Source: Paraburkholderia rhizosphaerae
Lineage (GTDB): Bacteria > Pseudomonadota > Gammaproteobacteria > Burkholderiales > Burkholderiaceae
NCBI RefSeq assembly: GCF_004366595.1
Contig: NZ_SORE01000002.1
Coordinates: 365,886 to 429,885, forward strand
Length of the DNA stretch: 64,000 nucleotides
Direction: 5' to 3'
In this document: positions 17,749 to 25,388 of the stretch, in pieces
How the letters are laid out: every line of letters begins with the position of its first letter
How positions within the stretch are numbered: the stretch's first letter is position 1
Translations under genes and position numbers: made by a program
The notes under the pieces: generated by a model
Told to the model about the DNA's origin: nothing
The model's database searches: none
The model's input: the letters and a program-made list of their open reading frames with translations, nothing else

Positions 17749-19461
17749 ATGCGCAAGCTCCGCTCGCAGAGCTGGTTCGGCAGGGACGACAAAGATGGTT
17801 TTATCCATCGGTCGTGGATGAAGAATCAGGGTATCCCGCACGACGAATTCGACGGCCGGCCAGTGATCGGCATCTGCAATACGTGGTCTGAACTCACCCC
17901 ATGCAACGCGCATTTCCGTGAACTCGCCGACTATGTGAAGCGCGGCGTGCGCGAAGCCGGCGGTCTACCGCTTGAATTCCCGGTGATGTCGCTGGGCGAA
18001 ACCAATTTGCGACCCACCGCGATGCTGTTTCGTAATCTTGCGTCGATGGACGTCGAAGAATCGATTCGCGGCAATCCGATCGACGGTGTGATTCTGCTGG
18101 TCGGGTGCGACAAGACCACGCCGGCGCTACTGATGGGGGCGGCGTCGTGCAATCTGCCTGCACTCGCGGTATCGGGCGGCCCAATGCTCAATGGCCGTTT
18201 TCGCGGCGGCACGCTCGGCTCGGGCACCGGGGTCTGGCAAATGTCGGAGGAAGTGCGCGCGGGCACGATGACGCAGCACGAGTTTGTCGAAGCCGAGTCG
18301 TGCATGAACCGCTCGCGCGGCCACTGCATGACGATGGGTACCGCTTCGACGATGGCGTCGATGGTCGAATCGCTCGGCATGGGCCTGCCGCACAATGCGG
18401 CGATTCCCGCCGTCGACGCGCGCCGCCAGGTGCTCGCGCATCTGGCCGGGCGCCGCATCGTCGAGATGGTGCGCGACGATCTGACGATGGACAAGATCCT
18501 GACGCGTCAGGCTTTTGAAAACGCGATCCGCACGAATGCGGCGATCGGCGGCTCGACAAACGCGGTCGTGCACCTGCTGGCGATTGCGAAGCGCATCGGC
18601 GTCGAGTTGACGCTCGAAGACTGGGAGCTCGGGTCCGAGGTGCCGTGCCTGGTGAACCTGCAGCCGTCGGGCGAATTCCTGATGGAAGATTTCTATTACG
18701 CAGGCGGGCTGCCTGCGGTATTGCGGCAACTCGGCGAACAGGGGCTATTGCATCGCGATGCGTTGACCGTCAATGGCAAGACGATCTGGGACAACGTGCG
18801 CGACGCGCCGAACTATAACCAGCAAGTCATTACGACTTTCGCCGAGCCTTTCAAACCGCACGCGGGCATTGCGGTGCTGAAAGGCAACCTCGCGCCGAAT
18901 GGTGCGGTGATCAAGCCGTCGGCGGCCACCGAGTCGCTGCTCAAGCATCGCGGCCGCGCGGTCGTGTTCGAAAACGTCGAGGAATTGCATGCGAAAGTCG
19001 ACGACGATTCGCTCGACATCGATGAAAACTGCGTGATGGTGTTGAAGGGGGCGGGGCCGAAGGGCTATCCGGGATTCGCGGAGGTCGGCAATATGCCGTT
19101 GCCGAAGAAGGTGCTGCAAAAAGGCATCACCGACATGGTGCGGATTTCGGACGGCCGCATGAGCGGCACCGCGTACGGTGCGGTGGTTTTGCACGTGTCG
19201 CCGGAGGCCGCGGCCGGCGGTCCGCTGGCGCTCGTGCAGACCGGCGACATGATCGAGCTCGATGTGAAGGCGCGGCGCCTTCATCTCGAAGTGTCCGACG
19301 AAGAGCTCGACCGTCGTCGTGCCCAATGGCAGGCGCCCGAATTGCCGAAGCGCGGCTATTACCGGCTTTATGTCGAACACGTGCTGCAGGCCGATCAGGG
19401 CGCGGACCTCGACTTCCTCGTGGGTGCGAGCGGCGCGCCGGTGCCGCGCGAATCACATTGA
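17749..19461 (+). CDS. IlvD/Edd-family aldonate dehydratase (L-arabinonate/xylonate type)
   Basis: A 570-aa Fe-S dehydratase. The cluster and active-site cysteines are seen in CNTWSELTPCN, LLVGCDKTTPA and ESCMNRSRGHCMTMGTAS, with AAIGGSTNAVVHLLA and the late RISDGRMSGTAYG. The N-terminus (RKLRSQSWFGRDDKDGFIHR) is that of sugar-acid dehydratases rather than the amino-acid enzyme IlvD. Substrate is probably a pentonate such as L-arabinonate or D-xylonate, giving a 2-keto-3-deoxy acid. GGAGG precedes the ATG. The next gene encodes a DapA-superfamily enzyme that would take this product. Confidence 0.85.
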   Translation: MRKLRSQSWFGRDDKDGFIHRSWMKNQGIPHDEFDGRPVIGICNTWSELTPCNAHFRELADYVKRGVREAGGLPLEFPVMSLGETNLRPTAMLFRNLASMDVEESIRGNPIDGVILLVGCDKTTPALLMGAASCNLPALAVSGGPMLNGRFRGGTLGSGTGVWQMSEEVRAGTMTQHEFVEAESCMNRSRGHCMTMGTASTMASMVESLGMGLPHNAAIPAVDARRQVLAHLAGRRIVEMVRDDLTMDKILTRQAFENAIRTNAAIGGSTNAVVHLLAIAKRIGVELTLEDWELGSEVPCLVNLQPSGEFLMEDFYYAGGLPAVLRQLGEQGLLHRDALTVNGKTIWDNVRDAPNYNQQVITTFAEPFKPHAGIAVLKGNLAPNGAVIKPSAATESLLKHRGRAVVFENVEELHAKVDDDSLDIDENCVMVLKGAGPKGYPGFAEVGNMPLPKKVLQKGITDMVRISDGRMSGTAYGAVVLHVSPEAAAGGPLALVQTGDMIELDVKARRLHLEVSDEELDRRRAQWQAPELPKRGYYRLYVEHVLQADQGADLDFLVGASGAPVPRESH

Positions 19462-19504
19462 CCGGCATTGCGCAATGTGCCTTGAACGTTGAGCGGCGCG
19501 ATCG

Positions 19505-20437
19505 ATGACTGCTGCGACCGAAACGCCATTTTCGCCGGCGGGCATGTGGCCTGTGTTGTACGCGTATTTTGACGCGCACAACACGCTCGATCGCGACGCG
19601 ATGCGCCGGCAAGTCGAGGCGACGATCGCGGCGGGCGCGCGCGGCATCGTTATCCTCGGACTTGCGACCGAGGTAAATCGGCTGTCGCTCGATGAGAAGT
19701 ATTGCGTAATCGACTGGGCGGCGTCGGATATCGCGTCGCGCGTGCCGTTGGCGGTCACCGTCACCGGCGATAGCGTGGATGCACAAGTGGCATTGGCAGA
19801 CTACGCGGCGACGCGTGGCGCGACGGGCCTGATCCTGCAACCACCATCGATGCGTGACCAGCCGGAGTCGTTCTATTTCGACTTCTTTGCAGAGGTGATG
19901 CAGCGCACGTGCTTGCCGACCGGGATTCAGAATGCGCCGGAGTATCTGGGTGTCGGCCTGTCCGGGCAGTCGATCGTCGCGCTTGCCGGGCAATGCCCGG
20001 AGTTTCGCTGGCTGAAGGGCGAGGGGCCGGCCGTGACGATTCGCGCGACTATCGATAGCCTGCGTACGCTCGGTCATCCTTTGCCGGTGTTCAACGGTAG
20101 AGGCGGGCAGGAGCTGGTCGATAATCTGCGCGCGGGCTGCGCAGGTCTGATCGTCGCGCCGGATACGTTCGACTGGCAGGCTGCTATTTACGAGGCGTTT
20201 GCGGAAGGCGACGTGGCGCGCGCGGAAAGCTTGTACACGCAACTACTGCCGGCCATTGTGTTCGTGATGCAGTCGCTCGATACGCTGACGTGTTACGGCA
20301 AGCGCATCGCTGCATGGCGGATGGGGTGGGACGTCGCGCACGATCGCGGCGTGGCGCCGACGCCATTCGGGCTGGAATGTGCGAGGCGATTCGCGGCAAA
20401 CCTCGGGGCATTCGCTGACCGGCGGCAGGCACGTTAG
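19505..20437 (+). CDS. DapA-superfamily enzyme, probable 2-keto-3-deoxy sugar-acid dehydratase/aldolase
   Basis: A 310-aa class I (Schiff-base) lyase-superfamily barrel. The family motif around residue 52 reads GLATEVNRLS, and the Schiff-base Lys is in RWLKGEG. The usual PYY motif is replaced by PPSM, so the canonical Tyr is missing; the following TGIQNAPEYLG resembles 2-keto-3-deoxy-L-arabonate dehydratases. With the aldonate dehydratase 43 bp upstream, it probably completes conversion of a pentonate to alpha-ketoglutarate semialdehyde or cleaves the keto acid. No clear Shine-Dalgarno was seen. Confidence 0.75.
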   Translation: MTAATETPFSPAGMWPVLYAYFDAHNTLDRDAMRRQVEATIAAGARGIVILGLATEVNRLSLDEKYCVIDWAASDIASRVPLAVTVTGDSVDAQVALADYAATRGATGLILQPPSMRDQPESFYFDFFAEVMQRTCLPTGIQNAPEYLGVGLSGQSIVALAGQCPEFRWLKGEGPAVTIRATIDSLRTLGHPLPVFNGRGGQELVDNLRAGCAGLIVAPDTFDWQAAIYEAFAEGDVARAESLYTQLLPAIVFVMQSLDTLTCYGKRIAAWRMGWDVAHDRGVAPTPFGLECARRFAANLGAFADRRQAR

Positions 20438-20491
20438 CGGGGCGTGCGGTGCACGGCGTCGCCGTCGAACGGCTGCATGAACGGCTGCGTT

Positions 20492-21649
20492 TTACTCACG
20501 CCGTATCGCAAACGTATCGGCATAACCCGCCGGGTTCGCACCGTCCCACACGCGCCCATCGATGAACACCTGCGGCGTTTGAAGTTCCGGCACAGTCACG
20601 CCCACATGTCGCGCCGCTTCGCGATACAACTCAGTCTGATTGATCCGCGCCGCAATCTCCGCATAATCGTCGCGCCTGTCAATCATCCCCCAGCGCTGGT
20701 ATTGCGTCAGAAACCACACACCATCGTCCGGCCACGGATAGTTCACATGTCCGCCCGCAAAGAACCGCACCGGCAAGCGCGTCGCATGCACGGGCTCACC
20801 CTGCAAGCGCGGCGCGATCATCTCAGCCGGCACGCCGATAAATTCCGGCTGCGCGAGACGCCGCGCAATTTCCGCGCAATGCCCGTCCTCATCGAGCCAC
20901 CGGCACGCTTCCAGCATCGTCTGCACGAGCGCGCGCGACGTGTTCGGAAAGCGGCTCACGAAATCGCGCCGGCATGCGAGCACCTTTTCCGGATGATCCG
21001 GCCAGATCTCACTGCTGTACACGACTGTCGCGCCGACACCTCGAGCCTGAGCAACCGCATTCCATGGCTCGCCGACGCACAGGCCGTCCAGCTTGTCCTG
21101 CGCAAGCGCATCGACCATTTGCGGCGGCGGAATCACGACGCTTTCAATATCTCGCAACGGATGAACACGTTGCGCGGCGAGCCAGTAATACAGCCACATC
21201 GCGTGCGTGCCGGTCGGGAAGGTTTGCGCGAACACGGGCTTTCGGCCCAGTGTGGCGAGCGCCTCAGCCAGCGTGCGATGCGAGCCGAGCGCTTCGGTCA
21301 GGCGGCGCGACAATGTGATCGCCTGGCCGTTGCGGTTCAGCACCATCAGCACGGCCATATCGGTTTGCGGCCCACCGAGGCCCAGCTGGACGCCATACAC
21401 GAGACCATACAGCGCGTGCGCGGCATCGAGATCGCCGGAAATCAGCTTGTCGCGCACCGCGGCCCACGATGGCTGGCGGACCAGTTCCAGCGTGAGTCCA
21501 TGCGCGTGACCGAATTCGTATAGCTTCGCGGCAACGAGCGGTGCGGCGTCGCTGAGCGCGACGAAGCCGACACGCAGATGCGTCTTTTCGAGCCCGCTTT
21601 GCGCCGGGCGCGCTGCGTCCGGCCGGTTGGGTTGTTCAAGTTGAGTCAT
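20492..21649 (-). CDS. nasS: NasS nitrate/nitrite sensor (NrtA-like, cytoplasmic)
   Basis: A 385-aa protein of the NrtA/CmpA nitrate-binding family (LRVGFVALSDAAPLVAAKLY, VFAQTFPTGTHAMWLYYWL, GLCVGEPWNAVAQ, CRRDFVSRFPN, RFFAGGHVNYPW). It has no signal peptide or lipobox: the N-terminus is polar, so it stays in the cytoplasm. That, and its position just after an ANTAR regulator, mark it as NasS, which holds NasT inactive until nitrate or nitrite binds. The ATG at 21649 follows the NasT stop by ten bases. It is the last gene of the nitrate operon. Confidence 0.85.
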   Translation of the reverse strand: MTQLEQPNRPDAARPAQSGLEKTHLRVGFVALSDAAPLVAAKLYEFGHAHGLTLELVRQPSWAAVRDKLISGDLDAAHALYGLVYGVQLGLGGPQTDMAVLMVLNRNGQAITLSRRLTEALGSHRTLAEALATLGRKPVFAQTFPTGTHAMWLYYWLAAQRVHPLRDIESVVIPPPQMVDALAQDKLDGLCVGEPWNAVAQARGVGATVVYSSEIWPDHPEKVLACRRDFVSRFPNTSRALVQTMLEACRWLDEDGHCAEIARRLAQPEFIGVPAEMIAPRLQGEPVHATRLPVRFFAGGHVNYPWPDDGVWFLTQYQRWGMIDRRDDYAEIAARINQTELYREAARHVGVTVPELQTPQVFIDGRVWDGANPAGYADTFAIRRE

Positions 21650-21659
21650 GGGCGGCCCA

Positions 21660-22235
21660 TCATTCCGGCAAGCCTGCCGACGCGACGATCTGGCGCGCGA
21701 CATCGACAAGTTTGATGCTCTGGTCCATCGCGCGCTTGCGCAGCGTCGCGTACGCGGCGTTTTCGGTCATCTTCTGACGCTCCATCAGCACGCGTTTAGC
21801 GCGATCGATCAGCTTGCGTTCGGCGAGTTCGTTTTCGGCCTGCGCAAGCCGTTCACGTAGTTTCGATTCCTGCGCGAAACGCGCGAGCGCGACTTCGAGA
21901 ATCGGTGCGAGACGTTCGGTAGCGAGACCTTCGACGAGATATGCGGTCACGCCCGCATCGACCGCGTCGCGAATCAACTGCTGGTTGCCGTCGTTGCTGA
22001 ACATCAGCACCGGTCGCGGCGCGGTCGCGTTCATCACCGCGAGCTGCTCGAGCGTGTCGCGCGAAGGCGATTCGGTATCGATGATGATCACGTCTGGCCG
22101 TTCGCTGGCGACGGTCTGGTGCAGCGCATGCGGTGTCGCCGTGCCGGCCAGCATCTCGTAGCCGAGTTGCGCGAGGGTTTCGCGCAACTCGCCGATGGGC
22201 TTGTCGGTGTCGGTGACCAGCAGTACACGCAGCAT
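21660..22235 (-). CDS. nasT: NasT-type ANTAR antiterminator
   Basis: A 191-aa regulator. The N-terminal receiver-like domain starts MLRVLLVTDTDKP and has DVIIIDTESPS, and the C-terminal ANTAR RNA-binding domain has the coiled coil LRERLAQAENELAERKLID then RAKRVLMERQKMTENAAY and LRKRAMDQSIKLVDVARQIV. ANTAR proteins bind paired hairpins with six-base loops in leader RNA and prevent termination. Its partner NasS is encoded next and its likely target is the nirB leader. It lies 73 bp after nasA on the same strand. Confidence 0.88.
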   Translation of the reverse strand: MLRVLLVTDTDKPIGELRETLAQLGYEMLAGTATPHALHQTVASERPDVIIIDTESPSRDTLEQLAVMNATAPRPVLMFSNDGNQQLIRDAVDAGVTAYLVEGLATERLAPILEVALARFAQESKLRERLAQAENELAERKLIDRAKRVLMERQKMTENAAYATLRKRAMDQSIKLVDVARQIVASAGLPE

Positions 22236-22308
22236 GTTGTTCCAGTTCGGGTCTTCGGCAGCGCGCGGCGGCGCCTGATTTCGCTTCGCTTCACATCAGT
22301 CCGCGACA

Positions 22309-24999
22309 TCAGCCCGCGACGGCAGCGGTCTCGACGAGCCGCTTCAGTTCCGGCACGCACGAGCCGCAGACGGTGCCGCAACCGAGCTTTGCTTTCAGTT
22401 CGGGCACGCCCGCGCCGTTCGCAATGGCTTCGTTGATACGGGACTCCTTCACCTGCGTGCAACTGCACACGACACGGTCGCGCACCGCCGGTTCGACGCG
22501 CAACGCCGCGAACGCGGCGAAGCGCGGGCCGCTCCAAGGCTGCGCGTCGCGCAATTTTGCCAGCAATGCGGCGCCGTTGCCGGTGTCGCCCGCCAGCGCG
22601 AAACCGTCGAGCATGTTGTCGCGCCAGATCGCTCGCCTGTCAAGCCCGCGCCGAGCGTCGCGGTACTCGAGCGTATCTTCGCCGGCCGGCATCACGAGCG
22701 CGGCGTGCACGCGCTCGAGCCACCCTTGCGGCGCGCTGGTGTGCGCAGCGCGCAAAACCAGCAGATCGTCGGCATCGAGCGTGACCGATGCATACGCGCA
22801 CTCCTTTAACAGCGGTTGCAGCGCGGCCTGCAACGCGAGCGCGTCGCCGCGGCGTGCGGCGATCATCCGCCACGGCAGCTCGGCACGTTCGACGCGCACC
22901 GCGGCGTGCTTCAGTTCCGGCTGCTTCGACTGCGGGTCGACGGCCGCGAGCGTCGTTTCGTTGATGCCCCCGCTCGCGGCGAATTGCCCGTTCCAGTGCA
23001 TCGCGGCGAACACCGCGCCGGACCGCACATCGTCGGAGATCTGCAGCGGCAGCACCAGCGCGCCGCGCCGGCTCTTCACCTGCAAAAGGTCGCCTTCAGC
23101 GAGGCCGCGCCGCGCAGCGTCGCCCGGGTGCATCGTCAGCGACGCCTCGGGCGTGTGCGAGAACAGCTTCGCGACGCGGCCCGTGCGGCTCATGCCGTGC
23201 CACTGATCGCGCAGGCGGCCCGTTGTCAGACGGAACGGGTAGCGCGCGTTGACCTCGTCGGCGACCGGCAGATATTGCGTCGGATGAAAGCGCGCGCGGC
23301 CGTCCGGCGTCGCGAACTGCCCATCCGTATAGCGGCGCGCCGCACCGGCCGCGGCGCCGGCTGGATACGGCCATTGCTGCGGACCGGCTTCGTCGAGCAG
23401 CGCGTAGCTGATGCCGCCGATATCGAGGTCGCGTCCGGTGGTCAGCGCGCGATGCTCGTCAAACACCGCTTCGGTCGTATCGAAGCCGAACATCCGCGGC
23501 TCGCGCGACAGCCGCTCTGCAATGCGGCGCGCGACTTCGTTCGCGATCCACCAGTCCGGCTTCGCGTCGCCGGCGGGTGCGACCGCGGCCCGCACTCGCG
23601 TGATGCGGCGCTCCGAGTTGGTGACCGTGCCGGCTTTTTCGCCCCAGCTCGCGGCGGGCAGCAGTACGTCCGCATACGGCACCGTATCGGTCTGCATGAA
23701 CGCATCCTGCACGACGACGAATTCGGCGTTATCGAGTGCTTCGCGCACCTTCGCGATGTCCGGCATCGAATGCACGGGGTTCGTGCACGCGATCCAGATC
23801 GCCTTGACCTTGCCGGCGCGCACCGCGTCGAACATGTCGACGGCGGGCAAGCCCGGCGTCGCGGACAGACGCGCGACATCGTCGAGACCCCAGAACCGCG
23901 CGACCTCTTCGCGATGCGCGGCATTGCCGATGTCGCGATGCGCGGCGAGCATCGTCGCCATGCCGCCGACTTCGCGGCCGCCCATCGCATTCGGCTGGCC
24001 GGTCAGCGAAAACGGACCGGCGCCGGCGCGGCCGATCTGCTGTGTCGCGAGATGCAGGTTGATCAGCGCGAGATTCTTGTCGGTGCCATGGCTCGACTGG
24101 TTCAGTCCCATGCAGTACAGCGACAGCGACGCGGGGCTTGCGCCGAACCATTCGGCCGCCTGCAGCAGGTCACGCTCGGCGATCCCGCACAGCTCGGCGG
24201 CGACGCGCGGTGTGAACTCGCGCACCAGCGCCTTCAATTCCGCGAAACCGGTTGTGTGCGCATCGATATATGCGCGATCGATCAGACCTTCCCAGATCAG
24301 GTGATGCAGCATCCCGTTGAAGAGCGCGACATCGGTACCGGGTTCGATCGCCAGATGCAGATCCGCCATCGCGGCGGTATCGGTGCGGCGCGGATCGACA
24401 ACGATCCAGCGGATATCCGGATTAGCGGCCTTCGCTGCTTCAAGCCGGCGAAACAGGACCGGATGCGCCCACGCCATATTGCTGCCGGCGAACAACACGG
24501 TCTGTGCGTGTTCGAGGTCTTCGTAGCAGGTCGGCGGGCCATCGGCGCCCAGCGCCATCTTGTACCCGGTGACTGCGCTCGACATGCACAGCCGCGAGTT
24601 CGTATCGATGTTGTTGGTGCCGATCAGGCCTTTCGCGAGCTTGTTGAAGACGTAATAGTCTTCTGTCAGCAACTGGCCGGATACATAAAACGCGACCGCG
24701 TCCGGGCCGTGCTCGGCGACTATATCGGCAAAGCGCTGCGCGACCGTGTCGAGCGCTTCATTCCACGGCACCGTGTGGCGCGGCTCGTTGCGCTGCGTGC
24801 GCAGCGCCGGTTGCAGCAGGCGGCCGGTTTCGCTGCGCGCGCTATCCGCAAGCGACAGGCCTTTGCTGCACAGCTTGCCGAAATTCGCCGGATGATCGGG
24901 GTCGCCCTGCACGCCGGTGATGCGTCCGTCTTCCGCTTCGATCAGCACGCCGCAGCCGACGCCGCAGTAACAGCAGGTGGAACGGGTGACGGTTTTCAT
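22309..24999 (-). CDS. nasA: Assimilatory nitrate reductase catalytic subunit
   Basis: An 896-aa cytoplasmic molybdopterin oxidoreductase that reduces nitrate to nitrite. The N-terminal [4Fe-4S] ligands are in STCCYCGVGCGVL and GKLCSKG. The Mo-bisMGD domains follow (CMSSAVTGYK, GSNMAWAHPVLF, CMGLNQSSHGTDKN, NAMGGREVGGMA) and the C-terminal molydopterin-binding domain has TTGRLRDQWHGMSRTG. The last 60 residues form a BFD-like [2Fe-2S] domain (CSCTQVKES, CGTVCGSC), typical of NADH-linked assimilatory enzymes. It is cotranscribed with nirBD, 34 bp after nirD. Confidence 0.93.
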   Translation of the reverse strand: MKTVTRSTCCYCGVGCGVLIEAEDGRITGVQGDPDHPANFGKLCSKGLSLADSARSETGRLLQPALRTQRNEPRHTVPWNEALDTVAQRFADIVAEHGPDAVAFYVSGQLLTEDYYVFNKLAKGLIGTNNIDTNSRLCMSSAVTGYKMALGADGPPTCYEDLEHAQTVLFAGSNMAWAHPVLFRRLEAAKAANPDIRWIVVDPRRTDTAAMADLHLAIEPGTDVALFNGMLHHLIWEGLIDRAYIDAHTTGFAELKALVREFTPRVAAELCGIAERDLLQAAEWFGASPASLSLYCMGLNQSSHGTDKNLALINLHLATQQIGRAGAGPFSLTGQPNAMGGREVGGMATMLAAHRDIGNAAHREEVARFWGLDDVARLSATPGLPAVDMFDAVRAGKVKAIWIACTNPVHSMPDIAKVREALDNAEFVVVQDAFMQTDTVPYADVLLPAASWGEKAGTVTNSERRITRVRAAVAPAGDAKPDWWIANEVARRIAERLSREPRMFGFDTTEAVFDEHRALTTGRDLDIGGISYALLDEAGPQQWPYPAGAAAGAARRYTDGQFATPDGRARFHPTQYLPVADEVNARYPFRLTTGRLRDQWHGMSRTGRVAKLFSHTPEASLTMHPGDAARRGLAEGDLLQVKSRRGALVLPLQISDDVRSGAVFAAMHWNGQFAASGGINETTLAAVDPQSKQPELKHAAVRVERAELPWRMIAARRGDALALQAALQPLLKECAYASVTLDADDLLVLRAAHTSAPQGWLERVHAALVMPAGEDTLEYRDARRGLDRRAIWRDNMLDGFALAGDTGNGAALLAKLRDAQPWSGPRFAAFAALRVEPAVRDRVVCSCTQVKESRINEAIANGAGVPELKAKLGCGTVCGSCVPELKRLVETAAVAG

Positions 25000-25033
25000 C
25001 GGATCGAACCTCCTCGCTGCGATTGCCGTTTAG

Positions 25034-25369
25034 CTATTCGAGGCACAGATACACCGAGCCGTCCGCGTCGACGCGCACCGGAAAGTGGCGCGCGCAACCT
25101 TCGTCCGGCGCTTTCGCGACGCCGCTCGCGAGATCGATATTCCACGCGTGCAGCGGGCAAGTGACGCTCTCGCCATGCACGATGCCGAGCGACAACGCGC
25201 CGCCCTTATGCGGGCAACGGTCGAGCAGTGCATACACGTTGTCCTGCGCGGTGCGAAACAGCGCGATATTGCCGCCCGCGCGTTCGAGCACGCGGCTGCC
25301 GAGTTTCGGAATATCGGCAACGGTGCAGATGCGCGTCCACGCGCGAGTGACTTGCATATCCATGGTCAT
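25034..25369 (-). CDS. nirD: Nitrite reductase small subunit with Rieske centre
   Basis: A 111-aa NirD protein. It carries a full Rieske motif, CPHKG with CPLHAWN 19 residues on, so it should bind a [2Fe-2S] cluster, unlike the enterobacterial NirD that lacks the ligands. It partners NirB in NADH-dependent reduction of nitrite to ammonium in the cytoplasm. It starts 19 bp after nirB. Two in-frame ATGs lie close together (25369 and 25363), and either could be the start. Confidence 0.9.
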   Translation of the reverse strand: MTMDMQVTRAWTRICTVADIPKLGSRVLERAGGNIALFRTAQDNVYALLDRCPHKGGALSLGIVHGESVTCPLHAWNIDLASGVAKAPDEGCARHFPVRVDADGSVYLCLE

Positions 25370-25388
25370 GTTTCCTGTGATCGGACCG

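Noticed and set aside
22816..25164. Open frame of 782 codons on the plus strand opposite nasA
   Set aside because: It is the antisense shadow of a well-supported nasA gene in GC-rich DNA; the product is Arg/His/Asp-rich and shows no family resemblance.
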